The notes: generated by a model not told the origin, from the letters alone. 64,000 bases of DNA from Nonomuraea jabiensis (GCF_014204795.1 NZ_JACHMB010000001.1:13109117-13173116), one strand, 5' to 3'. Shown: positions 7,972 through 16,894, numbered from the stretch's first letter. Program-made: numbers and translations.

Positions 7972-9264
7972 CGGACACTGGCGGTGCTGATGGTCGCGGT
8001 CACCTCGATGGTCGCGCTGGCCTTCCTCGTGCCGCTCGCGCTGATCGTCAAGGAGACCGCGCAGACCAGGGCGCTGGCGGGTGCCGAGCGGCAGGCGTCC
8101 GCGCTGGTCCCGGTGCTGGCGCTGACGACCAGGAGCGACGACCTGGGGCACGCCATGGCCCGCACCGAGGCCGGGCGGCGCGGCCTGCTGGCCGTCCACG
8201 TCAAGGGCGGGACAACGCAGGGCACCTCCCGCGCGCCCGCCGCCGAGGTGGCCAGGGCCGCCCGCGAGACCAGGGCGAGCACCGTCGAGCTGGACGGCGG
8301 ATACGTGCTGCTGCGCCCGGTCGCGCTGGACGAGGACCGGGGCGCGGTGATCGAGGTGTTCGTCCCCGCGGCCGACCTCAACCGGGGCGTCCTCACGTCA
8401 TGGGCGGTGCTGACCGGGGTGGCCGTGGCGCTGGTGCTCGGCTCGGTGCTGGTCGGCGACCGGCTCGGGGCGCGGGTCGTACGCTCGGCGCGCCGGCTCG
8501 GCACCGCCGCGACCGCGCTGGGAGCCGGCGACCTGAGCGAACGCGTCTACCCCGACGGGCCGCCCGAGCTCAAGGCGGCGGCGACCGCGTTCAACGCCAT
8601 GGCGAACCGCGTCACCCAGCTCCTGGCCGCCGAACGGGAGCTGGCCGCCGACCTCTCCCACCGGCTCCGCACCCCGCTCACCGCGCTCAAGCTCAGCCTG
8701 GACCAGCTCGGCCCGCAGGCGGAGCCCGGCAGGCAGGCGCTGGCCAGGCTGGAGGGCGAGGTGGACACGATCATCGCGGCGGCCCGGCGGCCGTCGCGGG
8801 CGGCCAGGTCGTGCGACGCGGCCGAGGTGCTGCGCGAGCGGCTGACGTTCTGGTCGGCGCTGGCGGAGGATCAGCGGCGCCCGTGGGAGCTGGTCGGGGC
8901 CACGCTGCCGGTACGGGTGCCCGTACCGGCCGGTGAGCTGACGGCGGTGGTGGACGCGCTGCTCGGGAACGTGTTCAGGCACACGCCGGAGGGCACGGCG
9001 TTCGGCGTCACCCTGCACGAGGGCCAGGACACCGTCGGCATCCTGATCGCCGACGCGGGGCCCGGCATCGCGGACCCGGACTCGGCGATGGAGCGGGGCA
9101 GCAGCGGCAGCGGGTCCACCGGGCTCGGGCTGGACATCGCGCGCAGGCTCGCCGAGTCGACGGGGGGCCGGCTGCGGCTGGACCGGTCGTCGATGGGCGG
9201 GGCTCAGGTGCAGGTGTGGCTGCGTACTGAAATAGCAGCTAAGCCAGCCTTAAAGGACACTTAA
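7966..9264 (+). CDS. sensor histidine kinase
   Basis: A 432-residue membrane kinase. Two membrane helices (about 7-30 and 147-165) flank a roughly 115-residue extracytoplasmic domain. A HAMP linker follows, then the HisKA box ELAADLSHRLRTPLTALKLS with phospho-acceptor His232, and an HATPase_c domain (N box LLGNVFRHTPEGT, G1 DAGPGIAD, G2 GSGSTGLGLDIARRL). The spacer GSSGSGST before G2 is Ser/Gly rich. It partners the regulator at 7250. The next gene encodes a secreted polysaccharide mono-oxygenase, a possible target. Confidence 0.92.
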   Translation: MRRTLAVLMVAVTSMVALAFLVPLALIVKETAQTRALAGAERQASALVPVLALTTRSDDLGHAMARTEAGRRGLLAVHVKGGTTQGTSRAPAAEVARAARETRASTVELDGGYVLLRPVALDEDRGAVIEVFVPAADLNRGVLTSWAVLTGVAVALVLGSVLVGDRLGARVVRSARRLGTAATALGAGDLSERVYPDGPPELKAAATAFNAMANRVTQLLAAERELAADLSHRLRTPLTALKLSLDQLGPQAEPGRQALARLEGEVDTIIAAARRPSRAARSCDAAEVLRERLTFWSALAEDQRRPWELVGATLPVRVPVPAGELTAVVDALLGNVFRHTPEGTAFGVTLHEGQDTVGILIADAGPGIADPDSAMERGSSGSGSTGLGLDIARRLAESTGGRLRLDRSSMGGAQVQVWLRTEIAAKPALKDT

Positions 9265-9305
9265 GCCCTAAATTTCGCCCTTTCGGATACATCAAGGTGA
9301 TCTAT

Positions 9306-10304
9306 ATGCAGATCACCCGTAAGGCGCTCGTCGCCACCACCCTGGCCGCCCCCACGCTGCTCGTGCTCGCCATCGCCCCCGGCACGGCCTCCGCGCACGG
9401 CACCATGAGCAACCCGCCCAGCCGCACCATGGTCTGCTACAGCGAGGGCCCGGAGAACCCGAAGTCGGCCGCCTGCAAGCAGGCCGTGGCCATCGGCGGC
9501 ACCCAGCCGCTCTACGACTGGAACGAGGTCAACATCGCCGACGCGGCGGGCCGGCACCGCCAGATCATCCCAGACGGCAAGCTGTGCAGCGCGGGGCGGG
9601 ACAAATACCGCGGGTTCGACCAGGCACGGGCGGACTGGCCCGCGACGACGCTGGCGAGCGGCGCGTCCCACACGTTCAGGTACCGGGCGACCGCGCCGCA
9701 CAAGGGGTCGTTCGAGCTCTACATCACCAAGGACGGCTACGACCCGGCCAGGCCGCTGAAGTGGTCGGACCTGGAGGCCAAGCCGTTCCAGACCGTGCAG
9801 AACCCGGTGGTGACGGACGGCTTCTACACGATGACCGCCAAGCTGCCCGCCCGGCAGGGACGGCACCTGATCTACGCCATCTGGCAGCGCAGCGACAGCC
9901 CCGAGGCGTTCTACTCCTGCTCGGACGTGGTCTTCGGCCAGTCCAACCCGGTCCCGGCCCCCACGCCCACCGGCACACCGACCGCCACCCCCAAGCCCAC
10001 CCCCACTTCCGGCCCCACTTCTGGCCCCACGCAGCCGTCCGGGGACCTGCCGGCCGTCAACGCGGGCGTCGGCCTCGTCCCCGCCGCGGCCAAGGTGGGC
10101 CAGGAGGTCAGGGTGACGGCGGTCTGCGGCGGGTCGAAGGTGCGTGACGTGACCTCGAACGCCTTCGCCACCGTCCGCACCCGCCCCACCGCCCCCGCGG
10201 CCACCTGGTCATCGGCGCTGAAGGCGGTCAAGGCCGGCCGGTTCGGGGTGACGGTGCGCTGCGAGAACGGCGGCGTGGCGCGTACCGCACTCACCGTCGG
10301 CTGA
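9306..10304 (+). CDS. lytic polysaccharide mono-oxygenase, AA10 family, secreted
   Basis: A 332-residue secreted enzyme that cleaves chitin or cellulose oxidatively with copper. The signal peptide ends TASA and the mature chain starts HGTMSNPPSR, so His31 becomes the N-terminal His of the copper brace; His132 in APHKGSFELYI is the second ligand. The AA10 domain ends near residue 220, followed by a Pro/Thr linker (PAPTPTGTPTATPKPTPTSG) and an 80-residue C-terminal domain with two cysteines (VTAVCGG, VTVRCEN) that is not a recognisable CBM2 or CBM5 and looks Ig-like. The start at 9306 has AAGGTG six bases before it; GTG at 9297 is an alternative. It follows the two-component genes on the same strand. 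Confidence 0.9.
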   Translation: MQITRKALVATTLAAPTLLVLAIAPGTASAHGTMSNPPSRTMVCYSEGPENPKSAACKQAVAIGGTQPLYDWNEVNIADAAGRHRQIIPDGKLCSAGRDKYRGFDQARADWPATTLASGASHTFRYRATAPHKGSFELYITKDGYDPARPLKWSDLEAKPFQTVQNPVVTDGFYTMTAKLPARQGRHLIYAIWQRSDSPEAFYSCSDVVFGQSNPVPAPTPTGTPTATPKPTPTSGPTSGPTQPSGDLPAVNAGVGLVPAAAKVGQEVRVTAVCGGSKVRDVTSNAFATVRTRPTAPAATWSSALKAVKAGRFGVTVRCENGGVARTALTVG

Positions 10305-10305
10305 T

Positions 10306-10332
10306 CGGGAAAGCGACCGGGCCGCTTTCCCG
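10306..10332 (+). terminator. hairpin after the LPMO gene
   Basis: A perfect 10-bp inverted repeat, CGGGAAAGCG at 10306-10315 and CGCTTTCCCG at 10323-10332, with a 7-base loop, starting 2 bases after the stop codon. There is no T-tract, as is common for terminators in high-GC actinobacteria. Confidence 0.65.
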
Positions 10333-10408
10333 GAAACCTTCTCGCGTTCCCAGGAGTCGTACAGATTGGGGGCCCGATTTCACATCGAAACGGGGAAGGG
10401 ACTCGGCA

Positions 10409-11779
10409 ATGCCTGTCGACCTGAACAACGCACAACCTCTGGCCTGGGACTCGGCCACGCTCGACGCGGACACCAAGGCGATGCTGGACAACCTCCAGCC
10501 GAACATCCTGCGCGCCCACGTGCGCGAGCACCTGTCCGTGCTGTTCGTCAGGTTCAACGACGCGGCGGAAGGAAAGGCATTCCTCCGGCACGTGGCGACC
10601 ACCAAGATGAAGTCGGCCCGCGAGCACCTGCAGGAGGTCCGCGACTTCAACGCGAAAGGCAGCCGGGGCACGCCGTACGTGGGCATCGGCATCAGCAAGG
10701 CCGGCTACCGCGACCTCGGCCACTCGGTCGAGGACGTGCGCAAGTTCGGGGACCGGGTGTTCCGCGACGGCATGAAGCGCCGGGTCGCCGAGGTCGCCGA
10801 CCCGCCCGTGGAGACGTGGGAGCGTACGTACCAGCGGGAGATCCACGCCGTCATCCTGATCGGCGACGCCGAGCCGGGGCCGGTGGCGGCGCTGCGCGAG
10901 GAGATCCTCGGCGCGCTGCCGGAGAGCGCGCGGCTGCTCGGCGAGGAGACCGGGCAGGGCATGCGCAACCCCGCCGGCGACGGCATCGAGCACTTCGGGT
11001 ACGTGGACGGCCGCAGCCAGCCGCTGTTCGTGAAGGACGAGGTGGACAGGGAGCCGAAGAAGCACTGGAACCCGGCTTTCCCGCTGAGCAACGTGCTGGT
11101 GCCCGACCCCTTCGCGCCGAACCCCGTCCGGCATCACGGCAGCTACCTGGTGTTCAGGAAGCTGGAGCAGAACGTACGGGCGTTCAAGGAGATCGAGCAG
11201 GAGCTGGCCGACGGCCTGGGCCTGGTCGGCGCCGACCGGGACCGGGCGGGCGCCATGCTCGTCGGCCGGTTCAAGGACGGCACGCCCCTGACCAGCAAGC
11301 CCAAGGCGGGTGGCGGGCCGGTGAGCAACGACTTCACCTTCGACGGCGACGACGGCAGCAAGTGCCCGTTCAGCGGCCACATCAGGAAGACGAACCCGCG
11401 CTCGTTCGGGCGTGAGGTGCTCATGGCGCGGCGCGGTCAGACGTACGGGGAGCGGACCGACGAGCCGTGGGACGACTCGCCGCCGGAGACCCGGCCGAGC
11501 GGCGAGGTCGGGCTGCTGTTCATGGCGTTCAACGGCAGCCTGCTGAACCAGTTCGAGTTCACGCAGCAGTCGTGGGCCGACAACCCCGACTTCGAGAACC
11601 CGGCCACCGGGCACGACCCGGTGATCGGGCAGGGCGATCGGGACATCAAGGTCGCCTTCCCGAAGGTCTGGGGCAAGCCGGAGCTGTCGGTGCCGCAGGC
11701 CCAGGTGGCCCAGACGGTCACGATGAAGGGCGGCGAGTACTTCTTCGCGCCGTCGCTGGCGTACCTGCGCAACCTGTAA
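10409..11779 (+). CDS. DyP-type peroxidase
   Basis: A 456-residue heme peroxidase of the dye-decolourising family. The GxxDG motif is present as FGYVDGRSQPLF with the distal Asp; the proximal heme histidine is in the segment SGHIRKTNPR, and the distal Arg lies in the C-terminal half. There is no Tat or Sec signal (it starts MPVDLNNAQPLAWD), so the enzyme is cytoplasmic or loaded elsewhere, unlike the A-class DyPs. Length and the FKDGTPLTSKP and LLFMAFNGSLLNQFEFTQQ segments fit the larger DyP classes. It is a single gene closed by a strong hairpin. Confidence 0.87.
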   Translation: MPVDLNNAQPLAWDSATLDADTKAMLDNLQPNILRAHVREHLSVLFVRFNDAAEGKAFLRHVATTKMKSAREHLQEVRDFNAKGSRGTPYVGIGISKAGYRDLGHSVEDVRKFGDRVFRDGMKRRVAEVADPPVETWERTYQREIHAVILIGDAEPGPVAALREEILGALPESARLLGEETGQGMRNPAGDGIEHFGYVDGRSQPLFVKDEVDREPKKHWNPAFPLSNVLVPDPFAPNPVRHHGSYLVFRKLEQNVRAFKEIEQELADGLGLVGADRDRAGAMLVGRFKDGTPLTSKPKAGGGPVSNDFTFDGDDGSKCPFSGHIRKTNPRSFGREVLMARRGQTYGERTDEPWDDSPPETRPSGEVGLLFMAFNGSLLNQFEFTQQSWADNPDFENPATGHDPVIGQGDRDIKVAFPKVWGKPELSVPQAQVAQTVTMKGGEYFFAPSLAYLRNL

Positions 11780-11783
11780 CCGG

Positions 11784-11818
11784 GGAAAGGCCGGAGCCGT
11801 TCGCGGCCCGGCCTTTCC
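11784..11818 (+). terminator. terminator after the DyP gene
   Basis: A perfect 11-bp inverted repeat, GGAAAGGCCGG at 11784-11794 and CCGGCCTTTCC at 11808-11818, with a 13-base loop, then TTCCCCC. It begins 4 bases after the stop codon. Confidence 0.8.
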
Positions 11819-11905
11819 TTCCCCCGGCCTGATGCGAAGGATGTACGCCCCGTTTCCGCCCGCCGGAGGAGGAAGTGCCGGTCCCGTCCCGGCACGATCG
11901 GAAGC

Positions 11906-12589
11906 ATGACGATCGGACTGCTGCTCGCCCTCGCCGCCCTGGCCCTCGTCGACAGCACCAGCTTCGGCACCCTCGGCATCCCCGTCTACCTGCTGCTGGC
12001 CTCGAAACGGTCGGGCGGGCTGCTGGTCTACCTGGCCACCATCGCGGTCTTCTACTTCCTGGTGGGGGTCGCGCTCATGCTGGGGCTGTCCACGGTGATG
12101 GAGCGCTTCGGCGACGTGCTGCGCACCACTCCCGCGTACTGGGTGCAGCTCGTGCTGGGCGTGGGGCTGTTCGCGCTGAGCTTCAGGCTCGACCCCAAGC
12201 GGCGCGCGAAGCTGGGCAAGCCCGAGCGCCGCTTCGAGCCCCGGGTGGGCGGCCCGCGCGTGATGGTGCTGCTGGGGCTGACCGCCGGGGTGCTGGAGCT
12301 GGCGACGATGGTGACCTACCTCGCCGCGATGGGCATCATGACCACGGCGGGGCTGACCGCCGGGCAGTGGGTGCCGTTGCTGGGCGCGTACGTGCTCGTC
12401 ATGATCCTGCCGCCGCTGGCGCTCATGGGGCTGCGCGCCGTGGCGGGAGCCTGGCTGGAGCCCAAGCTGGAGCGGCTGCGGGCCTGGATGAGCAAGCACG
12501 CGGCATCGGCCCTGAGCTGGGGCCTTGCCATCGTCGGATTCCTGCTTGCCCGGGATGCGGCGTTTTATCTGTTCTTCCAGAGACCGTAG
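11906..12589 (+). CDS. GAP family membrane protein
   Basis: A 227-residue protein with six predicted helices, starting MTIGLLLALAALALVDSTSFGTLGIPVYLLL. The pattern LLxLAxLALxDSTSxGTLxIP and a cytoplasmic loop DPKRRAKLGKPERR match the GAP/Sap (sulfolipid-1-addressing protein) family, small membrane proteins implicated in lipid or peptidolipid transport in mycobacteria; LysE-like exporters have the same fold. The substrate here is unknown. It ends 40 bases before the NhaA gene on the same strand. Confidence 0.75.
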   Translation: MTIGLLLALAALALVDSTSFGTLGIPVYLLLASKRSGGLLVYLATIAVFYFLVGVALMLGLSTVMERFGDVLRTTPAYWVQLVLGVGLFALSFRLDPKRRAKLGKPERRFEPRVGGPRVMVLLGLTAGVLELATMVTYLAAMGIMTTAGLTAGQWVPLLGAYVLVMILPPLALMGLRAVAGAWLEPKLERLRAWMSKHAASALSWGLAIVGFLLARDAAFYLFFQRP

Positions 12590-12629
12590 GATCGGATGCC
12601 TCCGCTGGATCTTCGGGGGGAGATCTGTG

Positions 12630-14426
12630 ATGTTGCGGGCGTTCCTGCGGACCGAGGCAGGCAGCACGACCGTGCTGCTGGTGGCCACGGTGCTCGCCCT
12701 GCTCTGGGCCAATTCGCCGTGGGGTGACACCTACGAGGCGTTCTGGCACACCCCCATGGGCATCTCCTTCGGGGACGCCGACTTCTCGCTGGACCTGCGG
12801 CACTGGGTCAACGACGGGCTGATGACCGTCTTCTTCTTCCTCATCGGCCTCGAGGTCTCCTACGAAGTGCGGCTCGGGCAGCTCAGGGACCGGCGGCTCA
12901 TCGCCGTGCCGGCCGTGGCGGCCTTCGGCGGGATGCTGGTGCCGGCCGGCGTCTACCTCCTGCTCAACTTCGGCGGGCCGGGCGCGGGCGGGTGGGGCGT
13001 GCCCATCGCCACCGACACGGCGTTCGTGCTGGGCGTGCTCGCCATCGTGGGCGCCCGGTGCCCGGATCCGCTGCGGGCGTTCCTGCTGACGCTGGCCATC
13101 GTGGACGACGTGCTGGCGATCATGATCATCGCGATCTTCTACACGGCCAGCCTCTCCATCCCCGCGCTCATCACCGCCGTCGTGCTCCTCGCGGCCATCG
13201 TGACCCTGCGGTGGCTGAGGATCTGGCGGGCGCCCGCCTACGTCGTGCTGGGGTTCGCGCTCTGGGTGGCCACCCTCGAGAGCGGGATCCACCCGACGCT
13301 GGTCGGCATCGCACTGGGCCTGCTGGTCTTCGTCTACGCGCCCACGGACCAGAAGCTGCTGCTCGCCGGCGAGGCCGTGCAGGAGTTCACCAGCGAGCCG
13401 AGCGCGCGGGCCGCCAGGGAGGCCACGCGGCGGGTCCAGCGGGCCGTCTCCGTCAACGAGCGGCTGCAGCTGCGCCTGCACCCGTGGAGCAGCTACGTGA
13501 TCGTGCCGATCTTCGCCCTGGCCAACGCCGGGGTGCGGCTCGACGGCGAGACCCTGCGGGCCGCCCTCACCTCGCCGGTCTCCATCGGGGTGGCGCTGGG
13601 GCTGGTGCTCGGGAAGTTCGTCGGGATCTCCCTCGGCACGTGGCTGCCGCTGCGGTTCGGCTGGGGGATCCTGCCCGGCAACCTGGTGTGGGGGCAGCTG
13701 CTGGGCGGGGCGGCCGTGTCCGGGATCGGGTTCACGGTGGCGCTGTTCATCGTTGACCTGGCCTTCGACGGCTCACCCGTCCACGCCCAGGCGAAGATCG
13801 GCATCCTGGCCGGGTCGCTGCTGTCCGCCCTGCTGGGGTGGGTGATCTTCCGGCTGGCGTGGGACCGGGGCGGGGTGTGCGCGCCGCCCGAGGCCGAGCC
13901 TCCCGAGGAGCTGCCCGACCGGCTCACCGTGCCGGTCGGTCCGGCGGACCACGTGCGCGGGCCCGAGGACGCCACGATCACGATCGTCGAGTACGGGGAC
14001 TTCGAGTGCCCGTACTGCGGGCGGCTGCACCCGGTCCTGGAGGAGATCCGCCGGAAAAATCCTGATGTACGGATGGTTTTCCGGCATTACCCGATCCGTA
14101 CGCTGCACCCCCGGGCCGCGTCGGCCGCGATCGTCTCCGAGGCCGCGGCCGACCAGGGCAGGTTCTGGGAGATGCACGACATCCTCTACGACAACCAGCG
14201 CTTCCTCACCGACGCCGACCTTGAGCACTACGCCGCCGAGCTGGGCATCGATCCCTGGTCCGACGTGCCGGGCCACGCCGCGCGGATCGCCCTGCACGAG
14301 GAGTCCGGCCGCGACAGCGGCGTGCGCGGCACCCCCACGCTCTTCCTGAACGGCGTGCGCTACCAGGGCGGCCTGGACAAGGGGTCGATCAGCAGAGCAT
14401 TGGACGATCTACGCGAATCCCCGTAG
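12630..14426 (+). CDS. nhaA: NhaA Na+/H+ antiporter fused to a DsbA-like domain
   Basis: A 598-residue fusion. Residues about 1-415 are a full NhaA antiporter with ATDTAF and the paired aspartates of LAIVDDVLAI (Asp159-Asp160) that carry Na+ and H+. After a linker rich in Glu and Pro (EAEPPEELPDRL) comes a thioredoxin-fold DsbA domain: YGDFECPYCGRLHP with the CPYC active site (Cys460, Cys463) and the cis-proline loop GVRGTPTLFLNG. GGGGGGAGA precedes the ATG at 12630 by 7 bases; GTG at 12627 is in frame too. The topology would place the redox domain on one face of the membrane. Such fusions recur in actinobacteria; why they are joined is not known. Confidence 0.9.
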   Translation: MLRAFLRTEAGSTTVLLVATVLALLWANSPWGDTYEAFWHTPMGISFGDADFSLDLRHWVNDGLMTVFFFLIGLEVSYEVRLGQLRDRRLIAVPAVAAFGGMLVPAGVYLLLNFGGPGAGGWGVPIATDTAFVLGVLAIVGARCPDPLRAFLLTLAIVDDVLAIMIIAIFYTASLSIPALITAVVLLAAIVTLRWLRIWRAPAYVVLGFALWVATLESGIHPTLVGIALGLLVFVYAPTDQKLLLAGEAVQEFTSEPSARAAREATRRVQRAVSVNERLQLRLHPWSSYVIVPIFALANAGVRLDGETLRAALTSPVSIGVALGLVLGKFVGISLGTWLPLRFGWGILPGNLVWGQLLGGAAVSGIGFTVALFIVDLAFDGSPVHAQAKIGILAGSLLSALLGWVIFRLAWDRGGVCAPPEAEPPEELPDRLTVPVGPADHVRGPEDATITIVEYGDFECPYCGRLHPVLEEIRRKNPDVRMVFRHYPIRTLHPRAASAAIVSEAAADQGRFWEMHDILYDNQRFLTDADLEHYAAELGIDPWSDVPGHAARIALHEESGRDSGVRGTPTLFLNGVRYQGGLDKGSISRALDDLRESP

Positions 14427-14464
14427 CGTCGTCGCGTCCCCGCTTCTCCCCGATCGGAGCTTCC

Positions 14465-14899
14465 TTGCTTGCCAATATCAGCAATATCCTCACCTTTGCC
14501 GTGATGGGCATCCTGTTCCTCTTCGGCGTCGTCGTGACCGTGATGGCTCGACGCGAGCACGGCTCGGCCGCGATGATCGGCATGGTGGGCTGCGTCCTGC
14601 TCCTGCTGGGACTGGCGTTCGACGGCTTCCGCTCTTTCGTGCTGTATCCGCAGCTGGGCGCGTCGCTCGACCCCACGATCGTGGCCGTCACCAACCTGGC
14701 CTCCCTGCTCTTCAACGCGGGCGGCACGGCCCTGCTGATCTGGGCCGTGGTGGCCCGGCGCAAGCCGCGCCAGCCCGCCCAGCCGCCGCAGGGCCCCGGC
14801 TGGCCGCAGCAGCCCCCCTATCCGCAGCAGCCGTACCCGCAGCAGCAGCCCGGCTGGCAGAACCCGCAGCAGCCGCCCTACGGTCAGGGCCAGAGCTGA
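14465..14899 (+). CDS. membrane protein with Pro/Gln-rich tail
   Basis: A 144-residue protein from a TTG start (MLANISNILTFAV). Three hydrophobic helices (residues about 8-28, 38-58, 75-98) are followed by a basic stop-transfer ARRKPRQ and a tail of PQQPPYPQQPYPQQQPGW repeats. Such tails are common in actinobacterial membrane proteins and often bind WW/SH3-like or cell-division partners. No family function is recognised. Confidence 0.65.
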   Translation: MLANISNILTFAVMGILFLFGVVVTVMARREHGSAAMIGMVGCVLLLLGLAFDGFRSFVLYPQLGASLDPTIVAVTNLASLLFNAGGTALLIWAVVARRKPRQPAQPPQGPGWPQQPPYPQQPYPQQQPGWQNPQQPPYGQGQS

Positions 14900-14982
14900 C
14901 CCACCCGTGGGACGGGTCCCCCGGGGAAGTGTGACAATGGGAGGGCACGCCCCCACGCTCCGCAGCGGCTCCTGAGGAGATC

Positions 14983-15390
14983 ATGACTCGAGAGCAACCT
15001 GACCCGCAGGGACAGGACCCCCACCAGACGATCAGGCACCGCAAGCCCTCCCCGACCCAGCCCTTCCCGGCACAGGCCACCCCGCAGGGGCCTCCCGGAC
15101 AGGTCCCGCCGCCGCGGCACGGCCCCCCGCCCCCGCAGGACTCCCCGACCGTGCGCGTGCCGCCACCTCCCGCCCCGCCGACCGTGCGGGTGCCCCGGCC
15201 CGGGCGGCCCCAGGATCCGCCCTCCACGCAGCGGCTCCCCTACACGCCGGACATGCTGCCCGACGTGTCCCACTACGAGGCCAAGCCCCCGAGATCGGCC
15301 TGGTGGTGGGCGATCGTGGCCGGCTCGCTGGTGCTCCTGGTCGCGGCCGTCGCGGTGGCGGCCATCCTGTGGGCCCGCTCCACCGCCTAG
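14983..15390 (+). CDS. proline-rich single-pass membrane protein
   Basis: A 135-residue protein with about 100 Pro-rich, Thr-containing residues (repeats of PTVRVP at two sites, PPPRHGPPPPQDSP) and one C-terminal membrane helix (WAIVAGSLVLLVAAVAVAAIL) ending WARSTA. The layout is of a tail-anchored cytoplasmic protein; the TxR motifs could be kinase targets, which is speculation. GAGGAG lies just before the ATG. Its 3' end overlaps the convergent DUF1579-like gene by 4 bases. Confidence 0.65.
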   Translation: MTREQPDPQGQDPHQTIRHRKPSPTQPFPAQATPQGPPGQVPPPRHGPPPPQDSPTVRVPPPPAPPTVRVPRPGRPQDPPSTQRLPYTPDMLPDVSHYEAKPPRSAWWWAIVAGSLVLLVAAVAVAAILWARSTA

Positions 15391-15845
15391 CCCGCACGCC
15401 GGGTGAGGTCCATCGTCCAGTTCGTCTCCCAGGTCAGCCCGTCGTCCGCCGAGAACGCCTGCTCCCAGCGGGCCGCGTCCGGGCCGAGCACCGTCCAGAT
15501 GAACCGGCACCGCACCCGCCTGCCCTCATACGTCTCCTCCCCGTAGAACTCGCCCCGGTTCCCCGCGAACCCGCCCACCATGGGCGAGGTGTCGAGCGTG
15601 CTCCTGGTGCTGCCGGCCCAGTAGATGGACCACTCCCGCGACTCGGGGTTGTACACGCGCACGGTCAGCCCGCTGGACCCCTTGGTCGGGAACGTGATCT
15701 CGTCGAAGCTGGCCGCCCCGTCGAAGTGCCGGGTGGCGACCGAACGGCCGGGGAACTCCTCCCATTCGTCGCTGCCGGCGAGCGCCTTCACGAGCCTGCG
15801 GTTGCCGACGTCCCAGTGGCCGGCGAGAAAGTCGAAATCGTTCAT
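15387..15845 (-). CDS. DUF1579-like beta-barrel protein
   Basis: A 152-residue protein starting MNDFDFLAGHWDVGNRRL, with REWSIYWAGS and GEFYGEETYEGRRVRCRFIW. The opening FDFLxGxWxVxNRR and the alternating beta pattern match the lipocalin-like DUF1579/conserved hypothetical family often controlled by WYL regulators. It is divergent from the WYL regulator at 15892, with a perfect palindrome between them, so it is probably that regulator's target. Function unknown. Confidence 0.72.
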   Translation of the reverse strand: MNDFDFLAGHWDVGNRRLVKALAGSDEWEEFPGRSVATRHFDGAASFDEITFPTKGSSGLTVRVYNPESREWSIYWAGSTRSTLDTSPMVGGFAGNRGEFYGEETYEGRRVRCRFIWTVLGPDAARWEQAFSADDGLTWETNWTMDLTRRAG

Positions 15846-15867
15846 GCGGGCGACGGTAGGCCGCGGT

Positions 15868-15888
15868 CACTGACAGGTAGTGTCAGTG
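15868..15888. promoter_or_regulatory. operator between the DUF1579-like gene and the WYL regulator
   Basis: A perfect inverted repeat, CACTGACA (15868-15875) and TGTCAGTG (15881-15888) around a 5-base spacer. It lies 3 bases before the chosen start of the WYL gene and 22 bases before the divergent gene, so one dimer could control both. Confidence 0.65.
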
Positions 15889-15891
15889 AAT

Positions 15892-16869
15892 GTGCGTGCT
15901 TCCCGCCTGGTCTCGATCCTCCTGCTCCTGCAGACGCGCGGCCGGATGACCGCGCAGGACCTGGCCGAGCGGCTGGAGGTCTCGGTACGCACCATCTACC
16001 GCGACGTCGACTCCCTCCACGCCGCCGGCATCCCCCTGTACGGCGACGCGGGCCCCAAGGGCGGCTACCAGCTGCTCGACGGCTACCGCACCCGGCTCAC
16101 CGGGCTGACGGCCGACGAGGCCGAGTCGCTGTTCCTGGCCGGCCTGCCGGGTCCGGCGGCGGAGCTGGGGCTGGGCGCGGTGGTCACGGCCGCGCAGCTC
16201 AAGCTCATGGCGGCGCTGCCCGTGGAGCTGCGGGACCGCGCCGGGCGCATCCAGGAGCGCTTCCACCTCGACGCGCCCACCTGGTACCGCGACCAGGAGC
16301 CGGTGACCTACCTGCCCGCCGTGGCCGACGCCGTCTGGAACGAGCGCCGCATCCAGGTCAGGTACCGCCGCTGGAAGGCGCCCCAGGAGGTGGAGCGGCG
16401 GCTGGACCCGTACGGGCTGGTCGTCAAGGCCGGACGGTGGTATCTCGTCGCGCGGGCGGACGAGGACGTGCGCACCTACCGCGTCTCGCAGATCCTCGAC
16501 CTGCACCCGCTCCCTGAGGGCTTCACCAGGCCGGACGGCTTCGACTTGGCGGCCTACTGGCAGGGCTACCTGGCCGAGTTCGAGGCCCGGCTGCGGCGGG
16601 GCGAGGCGGTGCTCCGGCTGTCGCCGCGCGGCGTCGAACGCTTGCCCGACCTCATGACCCCCGGCGTGGTGGCGGCGGCCAGGCAGAGCGCGCAGCCGCC
16701 CGACGAGGAGGGCTGGACGCGGGTCACGGTGCCGATCGAGTCGATCGAGCACGCGCTCGCCGAGTTCCTGCGGCTGGGCACGGACGTCGAGGTGCTCGCC
16801 CCCGCCGAGCTACGCGACCGCATGGCCGCCACCGCCGCCGAGCTCGCCGCCCGCTACCGCCCGGCCTGA
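15892..16869 (+). CDS. WYL-domain transcriptional regulator (YafY type)
   Basis: A 325-residue regulator: N-terminal winged HTH (ASRLVSILLLLQTRGRMTAQ, LEVSVRTIYRDVDSLHAAG, GGYQLLDGY), a WYL domain (about residues 135-210; IQVRYRRW, LDPYGLVVKAGRWYLVA) and a WCX C-terminal extension. GTG at 15892 gives the usual MRASRLVSILLLLQ start; GTG codons at 15886 and 15880 are in frame but lie in the palindrome. No Shine-Dalgarno sequence is seen, so a leaderless message is likely. This copy is intact, unlike two relatives at 23.2 and 25.0 kb. Confidence 0.85.
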   Translation: MRASRLVSILLLLQTRGRMTAQDLAERLEVSVRTIYRDVDSLHAAGIPLYGDAGPKGGYQLLDGYRTRLTGLTADEAESLFLAGLPGPAAELGLGAVVTAAQLKLMAALPVELRDRAGRIQERFHLDAPTWYRDQEPVTYLPAVADAVWNERRIQVRYRRWKAPQEVERRLDPYGLVVKAGRWYLVARADEDVRTYRVSQILDLHPLPEGFTRPDGFDLAAYWQGYLAEFEARLRRGEAVLRLSPRGVERLPDLMTPGVVAAARQSAQPPDEEGWTRVTVPIESIEHALAEFLRLGTDVEVLAPAELRDRMAATAAELAARYRPA

Positions 16870-16894
16870 GCCGCCGACACCGGCTCGTCGGCGA

